A stretch of DNA of 64,000 bases from Seohaeicola sp024304985 (GTDB lineage Bacteria; Pseudomonadota; Alphaproteobacteria; Rhodobacterales; Rhodobacteraceae): NCBI RefSeq assembly GCF_028802875.1, contig NZ_JARAMP010000009.1, positions 62,001-126,000 of the forward strand. The letters are read 5' to 3'. This document shows positions 51,254 to 60,548 of this stretch, piece by piece. Position 1 is the stretch's first letter. Each line of letters starts with the position of its first letter. The notes beneath the pieces were generated by a model that did not search any database, was not told where the DNA came from, and saw nothing but the letters and a program-made list of their open reading frames with translations. The translations under genes and the position numbers were made by a program.

Positions 51254-52924
51254 ATGACATTGAACCTTTCGATGCCCGGACATGAAGAACTGAAGCCCCG
51301 GATCACCGTATTTGGTGTCGGCGGTGCTGGCGGCAACGCGGTCAACAACATGATCGAGAAAAAGCTGACGGGCGTCGAATTCGTGGTGGCCAACACCGAT
51401 GCGCAGGCCTTGCAGCAAAGCAACGCCCCCAGCCGCATCCAGCTGGGCGTCAAGGTCACCGAAGGTCTGGGGGCAGGGGCCCGTGCCGCCGTGGGCGCCG
51501 CCGCCGCCGAGGAATCGATCGAACAGATCGTGGACCATCTGGCCGGCGCGCATATGTGCTTCATCACCGCAGGCATGGGCGGCGGCACCGGCACCGGGGC
51601 GGCCCCCATCATCGCGCAGGCCGCGCGCGAGCTGGGTGTTCTGACCGTGGGCGTGGTGACCAAACCCTTCCAGTTCGAAGGTGCCAAGCGGATGCGTCAG
51701 GCCGAAGAAGGTGTCGAGGCGCTGCAGAAGATGGTCGATACGCTGATCATCATTCCGAACCAGAACCTCTTCCGTCTGGCCAATGAGAAAACGACCTTCA
51801 CCGAAGCCTTCTCGATGGCCGATGACGTGCTCTATCAGGGCGTCAAGGGCGTGACCGACCTGATGGTCCGTCCGGGTCTCATCAACCTCGACTTCGCCGA
51901 TGTCCGCGCCGTCATGGACGAAATGGGCAAGGCGATGATGGGCACGGGCGAAGCCTCGGGCGAAGATCGCGCCATTCAGGCCGCCGAAAAGGCCATCGCC
52001 AACCCGCTGCTGGATGAAATCAGCCTGCGCGGCGCCAAGGGCGTGCTGATCAACATCACCGGCGGTCACGACCTGACCCTGTTCGAACTGGACGAGGCCG
52101 CGAACCGCATCCGCGAGGAAGTGGACGCCGATGCCAATATCATCGTCGGCTCGACCCTGGATACCGACATGGAAGGCATGATGCGCGTCAGCGTTGTCGC
52201 CACGGGCATCGACGCCGTCGAAGTGAACACCGACATGCCGGTCCCCCGCCGCCGCATGTCCCAGCCGCTGAGCCAGCCGACACCCGCTCCGGTCGAGGCC
52301 CCGGCGGCACAGGCCCGTCCGGCCGCACCTGCACCCGTGCAGGAACCCGCGCCGGCGCCGCAGCAGGCCCCGCAGCGCCCCGCCGCTGCCGCCCGCACGC
52401 CCGAGCCCACGTTCTTTGAAGATCTGGACGTGGATCAGGTCGCCGCAAGCGAGCAGATGGAAGACATCTTCGCCGACGACGCGCAGTATGACGACTCGCT
52501 GCCGCCGCCCGCCTATCAGCCGCGCCAGACCCAGGCCCCGGCTGCCCGCTATGAGGATGAGGCACAGAATTTCGTGGCGCCCCGTCCGGCCCCTCCCGGC
52601 ACACCCTCGCCCGAGGCGATGGCCCGCCTGCATCACGCCGTCAACAAGGCCGCACCGCAGTCGCAGCGTCCCGTGGCCCAGCCCCAGCCGGAACCCGAGC
52701 AGCGCCCGCGCTTCGGGATCAATTCGCTGATCAACCGCATGACCGGCCATTCGGCCGAGTCGCAGGAACGCGCCCCCGCGCATCCCCCGCGCCAGCAGCC
52801 GCCGGTTCGCGCGCAGGCGCCGCAGGGCTATGCCCAGCAAGCCCGCGCCACCCCGTCCGAAGCCACGGATCCCGATCAGGAACGGATCGAGATTCCGGCC
52901 TTCCTGCGGCGTCAGGCGAACTGA
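51254..52924 (+). CDS. ftsZ: cell division protein FtsZ
   Basis: This is a 556-residue tubulin-like GTPase. The GTP signature GGGTGTG is at 109-115, the T7 loop is NLDFADVRAVMDEMG, and the polymerisation domain ends near residue 325. A disordered Pro/Ala/Gln linker of about 190 residues follows, and the conserved C-terminal peptide ERIEIPAFLRRQ is intact at the end. The long linker is typical of Alphaproteobacteria. A strong terminator follows the stop. Confidence 0.97.
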   Translation: MTLNLSMPGHEELKPRITVFGVGGAGGNAVNNMIEKKLTGVEFVVANTDAQALQQSNAPSRIQLGVKVTEGLGAGARAAVGAAAAEESIEQIVDHLAGAHMCFITAGMGGGTGTGAAPIIAQAARELGVLTVGVVTKPFQFEGAKRMRQAEEGVEALQKMVDTLIIIPNQNLFRLANEKTTFTEAFSMADDVLYQGVKGVTDLMVRPGLINLDFADVRAVMDEMGKAMMGTGEASGEDRAIQAAEKAIANPLLDEISLRGAKGVLINITGGHDLTLFELDEAANRIREEVDADANIIVGSTLDTDMEGMMRVSVVATGIDAVEVNTDMPVPRRRMSQPLSQPTPAPVEAPAAQARPAAPAPVQEPAPAPQQAPQRPAAAARTPEPTFFEDLDVDQVAASEQMEDIFADDAQYDDSLPPPAYQPRQTQAPAARYEDEAQNFVAPRPAPPGTPSPEAMARLHHAVNKAAPQSQRPVAQPQPEPEQRPRFGINSLINRMTGHSAESQERAPAHPPRQQPPVRAQAPQGYAQQARATPSEATDPDQERIEIPAFLRRQAN

Positions 52925-52957
52925 TCACGCAACATTTGCGTGACTGATCCGATCGCG

Positions 52958-52990
52958 AAAGACCGCCTCCGGGCGGTCTTTTTCTTTTTG
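52958..52990 (+). terminator. Rho-independent terminator after ftsZ
   Basis: AAAGACCGCC and GGCGGTCTTT (10 perfect pairs) close a TCCG loop and are followed by a T-rich stretch. It closes the dcw unit; lpxC must have its own promoter in the 170 bases that follow. Confidence 0.93.
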
Positions 52991-53156
52991 TTTCATAGGG
53001 CTTTAGGTCTGTTCCGCCGCAGTGCGGCAACTATCCGCCCATCCCCTGCGCGGATGTTTCAAACCGTTACAAAGATTGAATTGTTACCAAAGCGTCACAT
53101 CCCTATTTTCCTGTCACAGCGGGAGAACACCGCGACAGCAGACCCAGAGGCTTGAC

Positions 53157-54077
53157 GTGCAGCATACTTTGAAATCGGCGATACGCTTCGATGGGGTCGG
53201 ATTGCATTCGGGCCAGCCGGTCTGCATGGTGATCCGTCCCGCAGCGGCCGAGCACGGCATCTGGTTCCGTCGCAGCGACGTGCTGTTCGGCGATGCCATG
53301 ATCCCCGCCCGCTGGGATTCCGTCCGCCAGTCGCCGCTCTGCACCTTTCTGGAAAATGAACAAGGCGTCAGCGTCTCGACCGTCGAGCATGTGATGGCCG
53401 CGCTTGCAGGATGCGGCGTGCACAATGCGCTGATCGAGGTGGATGGGCCTGAAGTGCCGATCCTTGACGGCAGTTCCGCCTCCTTCGTCCGGGCCATCCT
53501 GAACCGTGGCCTGCGCCAGCAATCCGCACCCGTGCGCGCGATCCGCGTTCTGGAAACCGTCGAAGTGCGTCGTGGCGATGCCTGGGCGCGTCTGTCGCCC
53601 GCCGATCGTCTGGTGATCGACTTCAGCATCAAGTTCGACGATGCCGCCATTGGCGAGCAGTCCAAGTCCCTGCCGATGTCCAATGGAAGCTTCGTGCGCG
53701 AACTCTGCGACAGCCGCACCTTCTGCCGTCAGGCCGATGTGGACATGATGCGCGCGCAAGGGCTGGCCCTTGGCGGCACGCTTGAGAATGCCGTGGTGGT
53801 CGATGGCGACCGTATCCTGACACCCGGTGGCCTGCGCCACAGGGACGAGGCCGTGCGCCACAAGATGCTGGACGCGCTGGGGGATCTGGCGCTGGCTGGC
53901 GGGCCGTTGCTGGGGGCCTATACCGGCCACCGCGCGGGCCATGCCCTGACCAATGATCTGCTGCGGGCGCTGTTCGCCCGCCCCTCGGCCTATAGCATGG
54001 TGGTCTGTGACGCGGCGATGACCGCGCGTCTGCCCGGTGTGGACATCCACATGGACGAAATTCCCGCAGTCGCATAG
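53157..54077 (+). CDS. lpxC: UDP-3-O-acyl-N-acetylglucosamine deacetylase
   Basis: This is a 306-residue zinc deacetylase, the committed step of lipid A synthesis. The GTG start (VQHTLKSAIRFDGVGLHSGQPV) is chosen by family match; the frame is open further upstream but unlike the family. Zn ligands are in STVEHVMAALAGCGVHNALIEVDGPEVPILDGSS (His), HKMLDALGDLALAG (His and Asp) and HRAGHALTN. All are present, so the enzyme should be active. It follows the ftsZ terminator. Confidence 0.95.
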   Translation: MQHTLKSAIRFDGVGLHSGQPVCMVIRPAAAEHGIWFRRSDVLFGDAMIPARWDSVRQSPLCTFLENEQGVSVSTVEHVMAALAGCGVHNALIEVDGPEVPILDGSSASFVRAILNRGLRQQSAPVRAIRVLETVEVRRGDAWARLSPADRLVIDFSIKFDDAAIGEQSKSLPMSNGSFVRELCDSRTFCRQADVDMMRAQGLALGGTLENAVVVDGDRILTPGGLRHRDEAVRHKMLDALGDLALAGGPLLGAYTGHRAGHALTNDLLRALFARPSAYSMVVCDAAMTARLPGVDIHMDEIPAVA

Positions 54078-54218
54078 GCTGCATGCTGCCGTCATCGGAC
54101 AGCATGGGACCGAGTATTTGCGCCAAAGGCGTTTTGCACCGGAATTTTCTGTGCTAGGACCGTCGGTAACGGCAGGGCAAAGACCTGCTGACGTGACCAG
54201 ACAAGGGTGAGAGCAAGC

Positions 54219-55067
54219 ATGACAGGCGGGTCCCGGGCAAAGGTGATCGGTGGCGTTCTACTGGCTGTTTGGCTGGCCGGATGCGACAGCGTGACGGAAC
54301 GCGCAGGGCGCGGATCGATTCCCCTCGACGGTTTCACCGCCGAACAGATCTATGAGCGCGGCGAATTCGAGATTGACCGCAGCCGCCCCGAAGACGCGGC
54401 CTTCTATTTCGCGGAAATCGAACGCCTCTATCCCTATTCCGAATGGGCCAAGCGTGGCCTCATCATGCAGGCGTTTTCCTACCATTCCGCCCGTGACTTC
54501 GAAAACAGCCGCGCCGCTGCGCAGCGCTATATCGACTTCTACCCGGCGGATGAGGATGCGGCCTATGCGCAATATCTGTTGGCGCTGTCCTATTACGACC
54601 AGATCGACGATGTGGGCCGCGATCAGGGCCTGACCTTTCAGGCGCTCCAATCGCTGCGCACCGTGATCGAGGTTTATCCCGACAGCGAATATGCCTCCTC
54701 TGCGGTGCTCAAGTTCGATCTTGCCTTCGACCATCTGGCCGGGAAAGAGATGGAGATCGGGCGCTACTACCTCAAGGGCGCGCATTACACCGCTGCGATC
54801 AATCGCTTCCGTGTCGTCGTGCAGGACTTCCAGACCACCAGCCACACCGCCGAAGCGCTGCATCGTCTGGTCGAGGCCTATCTCTCGCTGGGTCTGACCC
54901 AGGAGGCGCAGACCGCGGGTGCGATCCTTGGCCATAACTTCCGCTCCACCACCTGGTATGAGGACAGCTTCAAGCTGCTGACCGGGCGCGGGCTGGAACT
55001 GGAAGCGGCGGGCGACAGCTGGCTGGCGCAGATCTACCGTCAGACGATCCGGGGACAGTGGCTGTGA
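54219..55067 (+). CDS. bamD: outer membrane assembly lipoprotein BamD
   Basis: This is a 282-residue lipoprotein. The signal peptide ends in the lipobox LAGC (C25-type position), giving an outer-membrane-anchored protein. The rest consists of tetratricopeptide-like repeats: FTAEQIYERGEFEIDRSRPEDAAFYFAEIERLYPYSEWAKRGLIMQAFSYHSARDFENSRAAAQRYIDFYPADEDAAYAQYLLALSYYDQ, with the conserved P-x-S/D-x-W/Y spacing of BamD. It acts with BamA in beta-barrel insertion. Confidence 0.94.
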   Translation: MTGGSRAKVIGGVLLAVWLAGCDSVTERAGRGSIPLDGFTAEQIYERGEFEIDRSRPEDAAFYFAEIERLYPYSEWAKRGLIMQAFSYHSARDFENSRAAAQRYIDFYPADEDAAYAQYLLALSYYDQIDDVGRDQGLTFQALQSLRTVIEVYPDSEYASSAVLKFDLAFDHLAGKEMEIGRYYLKGAHYTAAINRFRVVVQDFQTTSHTAEALHRLVEAYLSLGLTQEAQTAGAILGHNFRSTTWYEDSFKLLTGRGLELEAAGDSWLAQIYRQTIRGQWL

Positions 55068-55120
55068 TGCCTTGCCCTGCGGTCTGTGGCCGTCTGGCAT
55101 GAGCCGGGGGCACTGGGGAC

Positions 55121-56776
55121 ATGCTGCGCGCGCTTGAAATCCGCGACATGCTCATCATTGACCGGCTGGACCTGACCTTCCAGCCGGGTCTGAACGTCCT
55201 GACCGGCGAAACCGGCGCAGGCAAGTCGATCCTGCTTGATTCCCTTGGCTTCGTTCTGGGCTGGCGCGGCCGGGCCGAACTGGTCCGGCAGGGGGCCGAG
55301 CAGGGCGAGGTTGTCGCGGTGTTCGACCTGCCCGACGGGCACGCCGCCCATGCCGTGCTGGAAGAGGCGGGGCTGCCCAGCGGCCCGGAACTGATCCTGC
55401 GCCGGATCAACACCCGCGATGGGCGCAAGACATCCTGGATCAATGACCGCCGCTGCTCGGGCGAGGTGCTGCGCGCCCTCTCGGACCGGCTGGTGGAACT
55501 GCATGGCCAGCATGACGACCGCGGCCTGCTCGACCCCAAGGGCCACCGCGCCCTGCTGGATGCCTTTGGCGGGGTGGCCCCGCTTCTGGACACCACGCGC
55601 GAGACATGGCGCGCGCGGTCGCGCCTGTCCAGACGCCTGACCGAGGCCGAGGCGGCCATCGCCGCTGTGCGCGCCGAGGAAGACTATCTGCGCCACGCCG
55701 TCGCCGAACTGGACGCGATGGACCCGCAGCCGGGCGAGGAGGCCGAACTGGACGCGCGCCGCCGCCTGATGCAGGGGGCCGAGCGGATGCGCGAGGATAT
55801 GGCCCGCGCCCATGCCGCCCTTGGCCCGCAGGGGGCCGAAGGGGCGATGGGTGACGCGCTGCGCTGGCTGGACGGTCTGGCCGACCGGGCCGAAGGGATG
55901 CTCGACGCCCCCCTTGAGGCACTCGGGCGCGCGCTGAACGAGCTGGCGGATGCGGTGCAGGGCGTGGAACGCGCGCAGGATGTCCTCAGCTTCAATCCGC
56001 ATGAGCTGGAAGAAACCGAGGAACGTCTCTTCGCGATCCGGGCGCTGGCGCGCAAGCATGACGTGCTGGCCGATGATCTGGGCCAGTTTGCCCAGGGTCT
56101 GCGCGACCGTCTGGCGGCCCTTGACCGGGGCGACGCCGATCTGCGCGCGCTCAGGACCGAACTGGCGCAGGCCGAGGCTGCCTTCGATGCGGCGGCCCGC
56201 GCCCTGACCGATGCGCGGGCCGAGGCGGCAGGGCGGCTGGATGCGGCCGTCACGGCGGAACTGGCCCCGCTCAAGATGGAACGCGCGGTCTTTCGCACCG
56301 AGATTGCCGCCGCCGAACCCGGACCGGAGGGGCGCGACAGCGTGACCTTCAGCGTGGCCACCAACCCCGGTGCGCCTGCCGGACCACTGGCGCGCATCGC
56401 CTCGGGCGGGGAACTCAGCCGGTTTCTGCTGGCGCTGAAAGTCTGCCTCAGCGACAGCAATGCCGGAATCACCATGATCTTCGACGAGATCGACCGCGGT
56501 GTCGGCGGCGCGACGGCAGATGCCGTGGGCCGCAGGCTGGCCGCGCTGGCCGAGGGCGGGCAGGTGCTGGTCGTCACCCATTCACCGCAGGTCGCGGCCC
56601 TTGGCGCCCATCACTGGCGTGTGGAAAAGCGGGTGCGGGACGAGATGACGACGACCACCGTGGTGCCGCTGGACGCATCCGCCCGCGTGGACGAGATCGC
56701 GCGCATGGTCGCCGGCGACACGATCACCGACGAGGCGCGCGGCGCCGCCCGCGCGCTGCTGGCGGGCACGGTCTGA
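55121..56776 (+). CDS. recN: DNA repair protein RecN
   Basis: This is a 551-residue SMC-like ATPase. Walker A is TGETGAGKSILLDSLGFVLG near residue 29, the Q-region is LVELHGQHDDRGLL, then a coiled-coil middle, the signature segment ARIASGGELSRFLLALK and Walker B TMIFDEIDRGVGGATADAVGRRL, and the H-switch VTHSPQVAALGAHH. It is recruited to double-strand breaks. The recN-bamD-lpxC order downstream of ftsZ is typical of Rhodobacteraceae. Copy 5 of the dispersed repeat follows the stop. Confidence 0.95.
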   Translation: MLRALEIRDMLIIDRLDLTFQPGLNVLTGETGAGKSILLDSLGFVLGWRGRAELVRQGAEQGEVVAVFDLPDGHAAHAVLEEAGLPSGPELILRRINTRDGRKTSWINDRRCSGEVLRALSDRLVELHGQHDDRGLLDPKGHRALLDAFGGVAPLLDTTRETWRARSRLSRRLTEAEAAIAAVRAEEDYLRHAVAELDAMDPQPGEEAELDARRRLMQGAERMREDMARAHAALGPQGAEGAMGDALRWLDGLADRAEGMLDAPLEALGRALNELADAVQGVERAQDVLSFNPHELEETEERLFAIRALARKHDVLADDLGQFAQGLRDRLAALDRGDADLRALRTELAQAEAAFDAAARALTDARAEAAGRLDAAVTAELAPLKMERAVFRTEIAAAEPGPEGRDSVTFSVATNPGAPAGPLARIASGGELSRFLLALKVCLSDSNAGITMIFDEIDRGVGGATADAVGRRLAALAEGGQVLVVTHSPQVAALGAHHWRVEKRVRDEMTTTTVVPLDASARVDEIARMVAGDTITDEARGAARALLAGTV

Positions 56777-56812
56777 CGCGTCACATGCCGCGCCTGATGC
56801 GCCGTTGTTTTT

Positions 56813-56834
56813 GAGTATTTTTGGCAAGATGAAG
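56813..56834 (+). repeat. dispersed intergenic repeat, copy 5
   Basis: GAGTATTTTTGGCAAGATGA plus AG, preceded by GTTTTT, in the 66-base gap between the convergent recN and FAD-oxidase genes. Confidence 0.9.
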
Positions 56835-56842
56835 CGGGGGGC

Positions 56843-58216
56843 TTAGCCCTGCCGCAGCATCTTGCCGGGGTTCATGATATTGCCGGGGTCCAGTGCCAGC
56901 TTGAGGCTGCGCATCACATCCCATCCCGCCCCATGTTCGGCCTGCATGTAATCCAGCTTGCCCAGACCCACGCCATGCTCGCCCGTGGCCGTGCCCCCCA
57001 GCGCCAGCGCCCGTGTCACCATGCGATGCGACAGATCATGGGCGGCGGCGACCTCGGCGGGGTTCTGATCGTCATAGAGCAGGATCGCATGGAAATTGCC
57101 GTCCCCCACATGGCCCAGGATTGGCCCCGCAATCGGCGAGGCCGCGATATCCGCCTGCGTCTGCGTCACCGCCTCGGCCAAGCGCGAGATCGGCACGCAG
57201 ATATCGGTCACCAGCGCGACGCTGCCGGGGCGGGAGGCCTTGATCGCGTAATAGGCATTGTGCCGCATCGCCCATAGGGTGCTGCGATCCTCGGGCCGGG
57301 TGGCCCAGTCAAAGCCGGTGCCGCCATGATCCGCGACGATCTCGCCCAAGGTTTCGGCCTGTTCGCGCACGCCACTGTCCGAGCCGTGGAATTCCACCAT
57401 CAGATGCGGCGTCAAGGGAATATCCGTGCCGGACCATGCGTTGACGGCGGCCACGCTGGCCGCGTCGATGAATTCGATCCGCGCCATGGGCAGACCCATC
57501 TGGATCGTGTCGATCACGGCGGCGACCGCCTCGTCCATCTGCGCAAAGCCGCAGATCGCCGCCGCAGTCGCTTCGGGCTGGCCCCGCAGCCGCAAGGTCA
57601 GTTCGGTGATCAGGCCAAGCGTTCCCTCGGCCCCGACGAACAACCCCGTCAGGTCATATCCCGCCGCCGTCTTGCGTGCGCGCGTGCCCGTGCGGATGAT
57701 GCGCCCATCGGCCAGCACCACCTCCAGTCCCAGCACATTGTCCCGCATCGTGCCGTAACGCACCGCAGTGGTGCCGCTGGCCCGCGTCGAGGCCATTCCC
57801 CCGATCGAGGCATTGGCGCCGGGATCGACCGGAAAGAACAAGCCCGTGGCCCGCAGTTCGGCATTCAACGCCTCGCGCGTGATGCCGGGCTGCACGACCA
57901 CATCCATATCCTCAGGATTGACCTGCAACACCTTGTTCATCAATCGAAAATCCACACAAACCCCGCCATGGGGCGACTGCGCCTGCCCCTCAAGCGAGGT
58001 GCCCGCACCATAGCCCACCACAGGCACGCCATGGGCCGCGCAGATCCCCACGATCGCCGCCACCTCGGCCGTGCTCTCGGGATAGACCACCGCATCGGGC
58101 GGCATGGACGGGAAATGCGTCTCCGAGCGGCCATGCTGGTCCAGTTCGGACTTGGACCGGGTGGCGCGTTGTCCTAACAAGGAGGTCAGATCGTCAAAGG
58201 CTGTCGGGCGGGTCAT
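56843..58216 (-). CDS. FAD-binding oxidase, GlcD/D-lactate dehydrogenase type
   Basis: This is a 457-residue flavoprotein. It begins at MTRPTAFDDLTSLL; the frame open to 58321 overlaps the ClC gene start region and is not family-like. The FAD-binding PCMH domain has VVGYGAGTSLEGQ, TRASGTTAVRYGTMRDNVLGLEVVLADG, and GLFVGAEGTLGLITELTLRL. The C-terminal cap ends in GEHGVGLGKLDYM (catalytic/metal His), LGHVGDGNFHAILL. This layout fits D-2-hydroxy-acid dehydrogenases and glycolate oxidase subunit D. The substrate cannot be decided from sequence. Confidence 0.9.
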   Translation of the reverse strand: MTRPTAFDDLTSLLGQRATRSKSELDQHGRSETHFPSMPPDAVVYPESTAEVAAIVGICAAHGVPVVGYGAGTSLEGQAQSPHGGVCVDFRLMNKVLQVNPEDMDVVVQPGITREALNAELRATGLFFPVDPGANASIGGMASTRASGTTAVRYGTMRDNVLGLEVVLADGRIIRTGTRARKTAAGYDLTGLFVGAEGTLGLITELTLRLRGQPEATAAAICGFAQMDEAVAAVIDTIQMGLPMARIEFIDAASVAAVNAWSGTDIPLTPHLMVEFHGSDSGVREQAETLGEIVADHGGTGFDWATRPEDRSTLWAMRHNAYYAIKASRPGSVALVTDICVPISRLAEAVTQTQADIAASPIAGPILGHVGDGNFHAILLYDDQNPAEVAAAHDLSHRMVTRALALGGTATGEHGVGLGKLDYMQAEHGAGWDVMRSLKLALDPGNIMNPGKMLRQG

Positions 58217-58305
58217 CGGGGTCTCCGAAAGGGGCGGGTGCACCGACCCTAGGCCAAGGCGACCAGACGGGGAAGGGGCAAGACCATGGTCAGAGCGAGG
58301 GATGG

Positions 58306-60039
58306 ATGGCCCGAAAGGCAAGCGACCCCGTGCAGGACGGACATCGTCTGATGCCGCAGACCCTGAGGGCGCAGCTGTCGCAGCTTCTGACTCAGGCGCG
58401 GCAATTTCTGGCCGAGGTCTGGCGCGTCTTGCGCCAACGCGGCCCCAGCCAGTTCCAGTTCTGGCTGATCGCCCTGATCATCGGCATTGCCGCCGGTTTC
58501 GCCGCCCTGCTGTTCCGTAAGGGGATCGAAGTGCTGCAGGCGGTTCTCTACGGCACGGATGACGTGGCGATGCTGCACAGCTTTGCCCTGACCATGCCCT
58601 GGTATTGGGTTCTGGTCCTGCCGATCGCGGGCGGTCTGGTGGTCGGGCTGATCCTGCACCGCTTCACTCCGGATGCGCGGGTGCGCTCGGTCGCGGATGT
58701 GATCGAGGGAGCCGCGCTGCAGGACGGGCGGGTCGAGCATCGTGCGGGCCTTGCTTCGGCGGCGGCCTCGCTCATCACCCTGTCCACCGGCGGGTCGAGC
58801 GGGCGGGAAGGTCCTGTCGTGCATATGGCCGCCGTCATCTCAAGCTGGGTCAGCGAGCGGATTCGCGCGGACGGGATCACCGGGCGCGACCTGCTGGGCT
58901 GTGCCGTCGCCGCCGCCGTCTCGGCCAGTTTCAACGCGCCCATCGCGGGGGCGCTTTTTGCGCTGGAAGTGGTGCTGCGGCATTTCGCTGTGCATGCCTT
59001 CGCGCCCATCGCCATTGCCGCCGTGGCGGGCACCGTGATCAACCGGATCGAATATGGCGGCGTGACCGAATTCGTGCTGCCGGGGATCAACACGCTGGAA
59101 TTCTATGGCGAACTGCCCGCGTTCCTGATCCTCGGGCTGCTCTGCGGGCTTGTGGCCACGGTGCTGATGCGCGCGATCTTCGTGGCCGAGGACATGGGCA
59201 ACCGCATCCAGACCGCAACCGGCCTGCCGCGCTGGCTGCGCCCGGCGGTGTCGGGGGCCATGCTGGGCGGGCTGGCGATCTGGTTTCCCCATATCATCGG
59301 CGTCGGCTACGAGACGACATCCGCCGCCCTGACCGGCCAGCTTCTGCTGTGGGAGGCGGTCGTGTTCTGCATACTCAAGGTGCTGGCTGTCGCCATCACC
59401 ATGGGCGGGCGCATGGGGGGCGGGGTCTTCTCGCCCGCGCTGATGGTGGGCGCGCTGACCGGGCTGGCCTTCGGCATGATCGCCACGGCCATCTTCCCCG
59501 ACGTGTCGGGGGCCAGCACGATCTATGCGCTGGCGGGCATGGGGGCGGTCGCCGCCGCCGTGCTGGGCGCTCCGATCTCGACCACGCTGATCGTGTTCGA
59601 GATGACCGGCGACTGGCAGATCGGCATCGCGGTCATGGTGGCGGTCTCGCTCTCCACGGCGCTGGCCTCACGGCTGGTGGACCGGTCCTTCTTTCTCACC
59701 CAGCTCGAACGGCGCGGCGTGCATCTGGCGGCCGGGCCGCAGGCCTATCTCTTGTCGATGTTCCGCGTCGCGGCCGTGATGCGCAAGGTCGGCGATCCCG
59801 GCATGGCGGATGAAACCGCCTGCCGCGAGATGATCGAGGACGGCATCTATGTCGAGGCGACCGCCACGCTCGAGGCGGCGCTGCCCCTGTTCGACCGCGC
59901 CGGAGTTCCCTTCCTGCCGGTGGTCACCCGTGTCGAGGGCAATGAAGAGCCGCAGCTATGGGGCGCGCTCTTCCATGTGGACGCGCTCAAGACCTATACC
60001 CGCGCGCTTGCCGCCACGGCGGCCGAGGAACATAGCTAG
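58306..60039 (+). CDS. ClC-family chloride channel/transporter with C-terminal CBS-like region
   Basis: This is a 577-residue membrane protein (an internal start at 58351 is possible). The GREGP motif with the gating Glu is present in STGGSSGREGPVVHM, and the GGxFxP motif appears as GGGVFSPALMVGA. The first motif GSGIP is not recognisable (DARVRSVADV). The residue aligned with the proton-path Glu203 of E. coli ClcA appears to be Val in ALEVVLRHF, which suggests passive chloride flow rather than proton exchange (inference). Residues 490-577 show a degenerate CBS pair. It is divergent from the FAD oxidase. Confidence 0.85.
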   Translation: MARKASDPVQDGHRLMPQTLRAQLSQLLTQARQFLAEVWRVLRQRGPSQFQFWLIALIIGIAAGFAALLFRKGIEVLQAVLYGTDDVAMLHSFALTMPWYWVLVLPIAGGLVVGLILHRFTPDARVRSVADVIEGAALQDGRVEHRAGLASAAASLITLSTGGSSGREGPVVHMAAVISSWVSERIRADGITGRDLLGCAVAAAVSASFNAPIAGALFALEVVLRHFAVHAFAPIAIAAVAGTVINRIEYGGVTEFVLPGINTLEFYGELPAFLILGLLCGLVATVLMRAIFVAEDMGNRIQTATGLPRWLRPAVSGAMLGGLAIWFPHIIGVGYETTSAALTGQLLLWEAVVFCILKVLAVAITMGGRMGGGVFSPALMVGALTGLAFGMIATAIFPDVSGASTIYALAGMGAVAAAVLGAPISTTLIVFEMTGDWQIGIAVMVAVSLSTALASRLVDRSFFLTQLERRGVHLAAGPQAYLLSMFRVAAVMRKVGDPGMADETACREMIEDGIYVEATATLEAALPLFDRAGVPFLPVVTRVEGNEEPQLWGALFHVDALKTYTRALAATAAEEHS

Positions 60040-60145
60040 GCATCGCGCCCCGTGATCGGCGCGCGCTGCTGCGGCTTCTTCTTGCTGAAAATATCCATGA
60101 CCACGCCCGCCACCTGTCGCGTGACGGGCAAGGACAGGGATCTTG

Positions 60146-60490
60146 TCAGACCTGCTCGACCGTCACCGTATCCGAGGCATAGAAGGCCAGATGGTCCTTG
60201 ATCCGTTCCATCCCCGGCTTGGGGTCCTCATAGGACCATGCCGCGTTCTGCAAGGTCGTGCTTTTCGTCACGATCGAGAAATAGCTGGCATCGCCCTTGT
60301 GCGGGCAATGTGTCTTGTGGTCGGTGCGGTCCAGAAAGGCCATGGCGATGTCGCCGCGCGGGAAATAGATCACGAAGGGCATCGCGCCTTCGGTCAATTC
60401 CAGCGCGTCATTGGACTCGCCCAGGACCGCGCCACCGGCGCGGACCACCCAGGTTCCTTCGGCTTTGCGGATCGTAATGTGATCGGTCAT
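60146..60490 (-). CDS. DUF427 domain protein
   Basis: This is a 114-residue single-domain protein. ITIRKAEGTWVVRAGGAVLGESNDALEL, PFVIYFPRGDIAMAFLDRTDHKTHCPHKGDASYFSIVTKSTTLQNAAWSYEDPKPGMERIKDHLAFYAS follow the DUF427 pattern, including the PxGD and CPxKGxAxY features. The family has no established reaction. It lies 105 bases from the ClC stop on the other strand. Confidence 0.88.
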   Translation of the reverse strand: MTDHITIRKAEGTWVVRAGGAVLGESNDALELTEGAMPFVIYFPRGDIAMAFLDRTDHKTHCPHKGDASYFSIVTKSTTLQNAAWSYEDPKPGMERIKDHLAFYASDTVTVEQV

Positions 60491-60548
60491 GGTCTTCCCC
60501 CGTTTTCAATCTTCTGTGCCCTGCCTGTGTGACGCTGTCATGTCAGCG

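Noticed and set aside
54112..54140. sixth copy of the dispersed repeat after lpxC
   Set aside because: Only the first 8 bases (GAGTATTT) match; the rest diverges, so it is likely chance or an old remnant.
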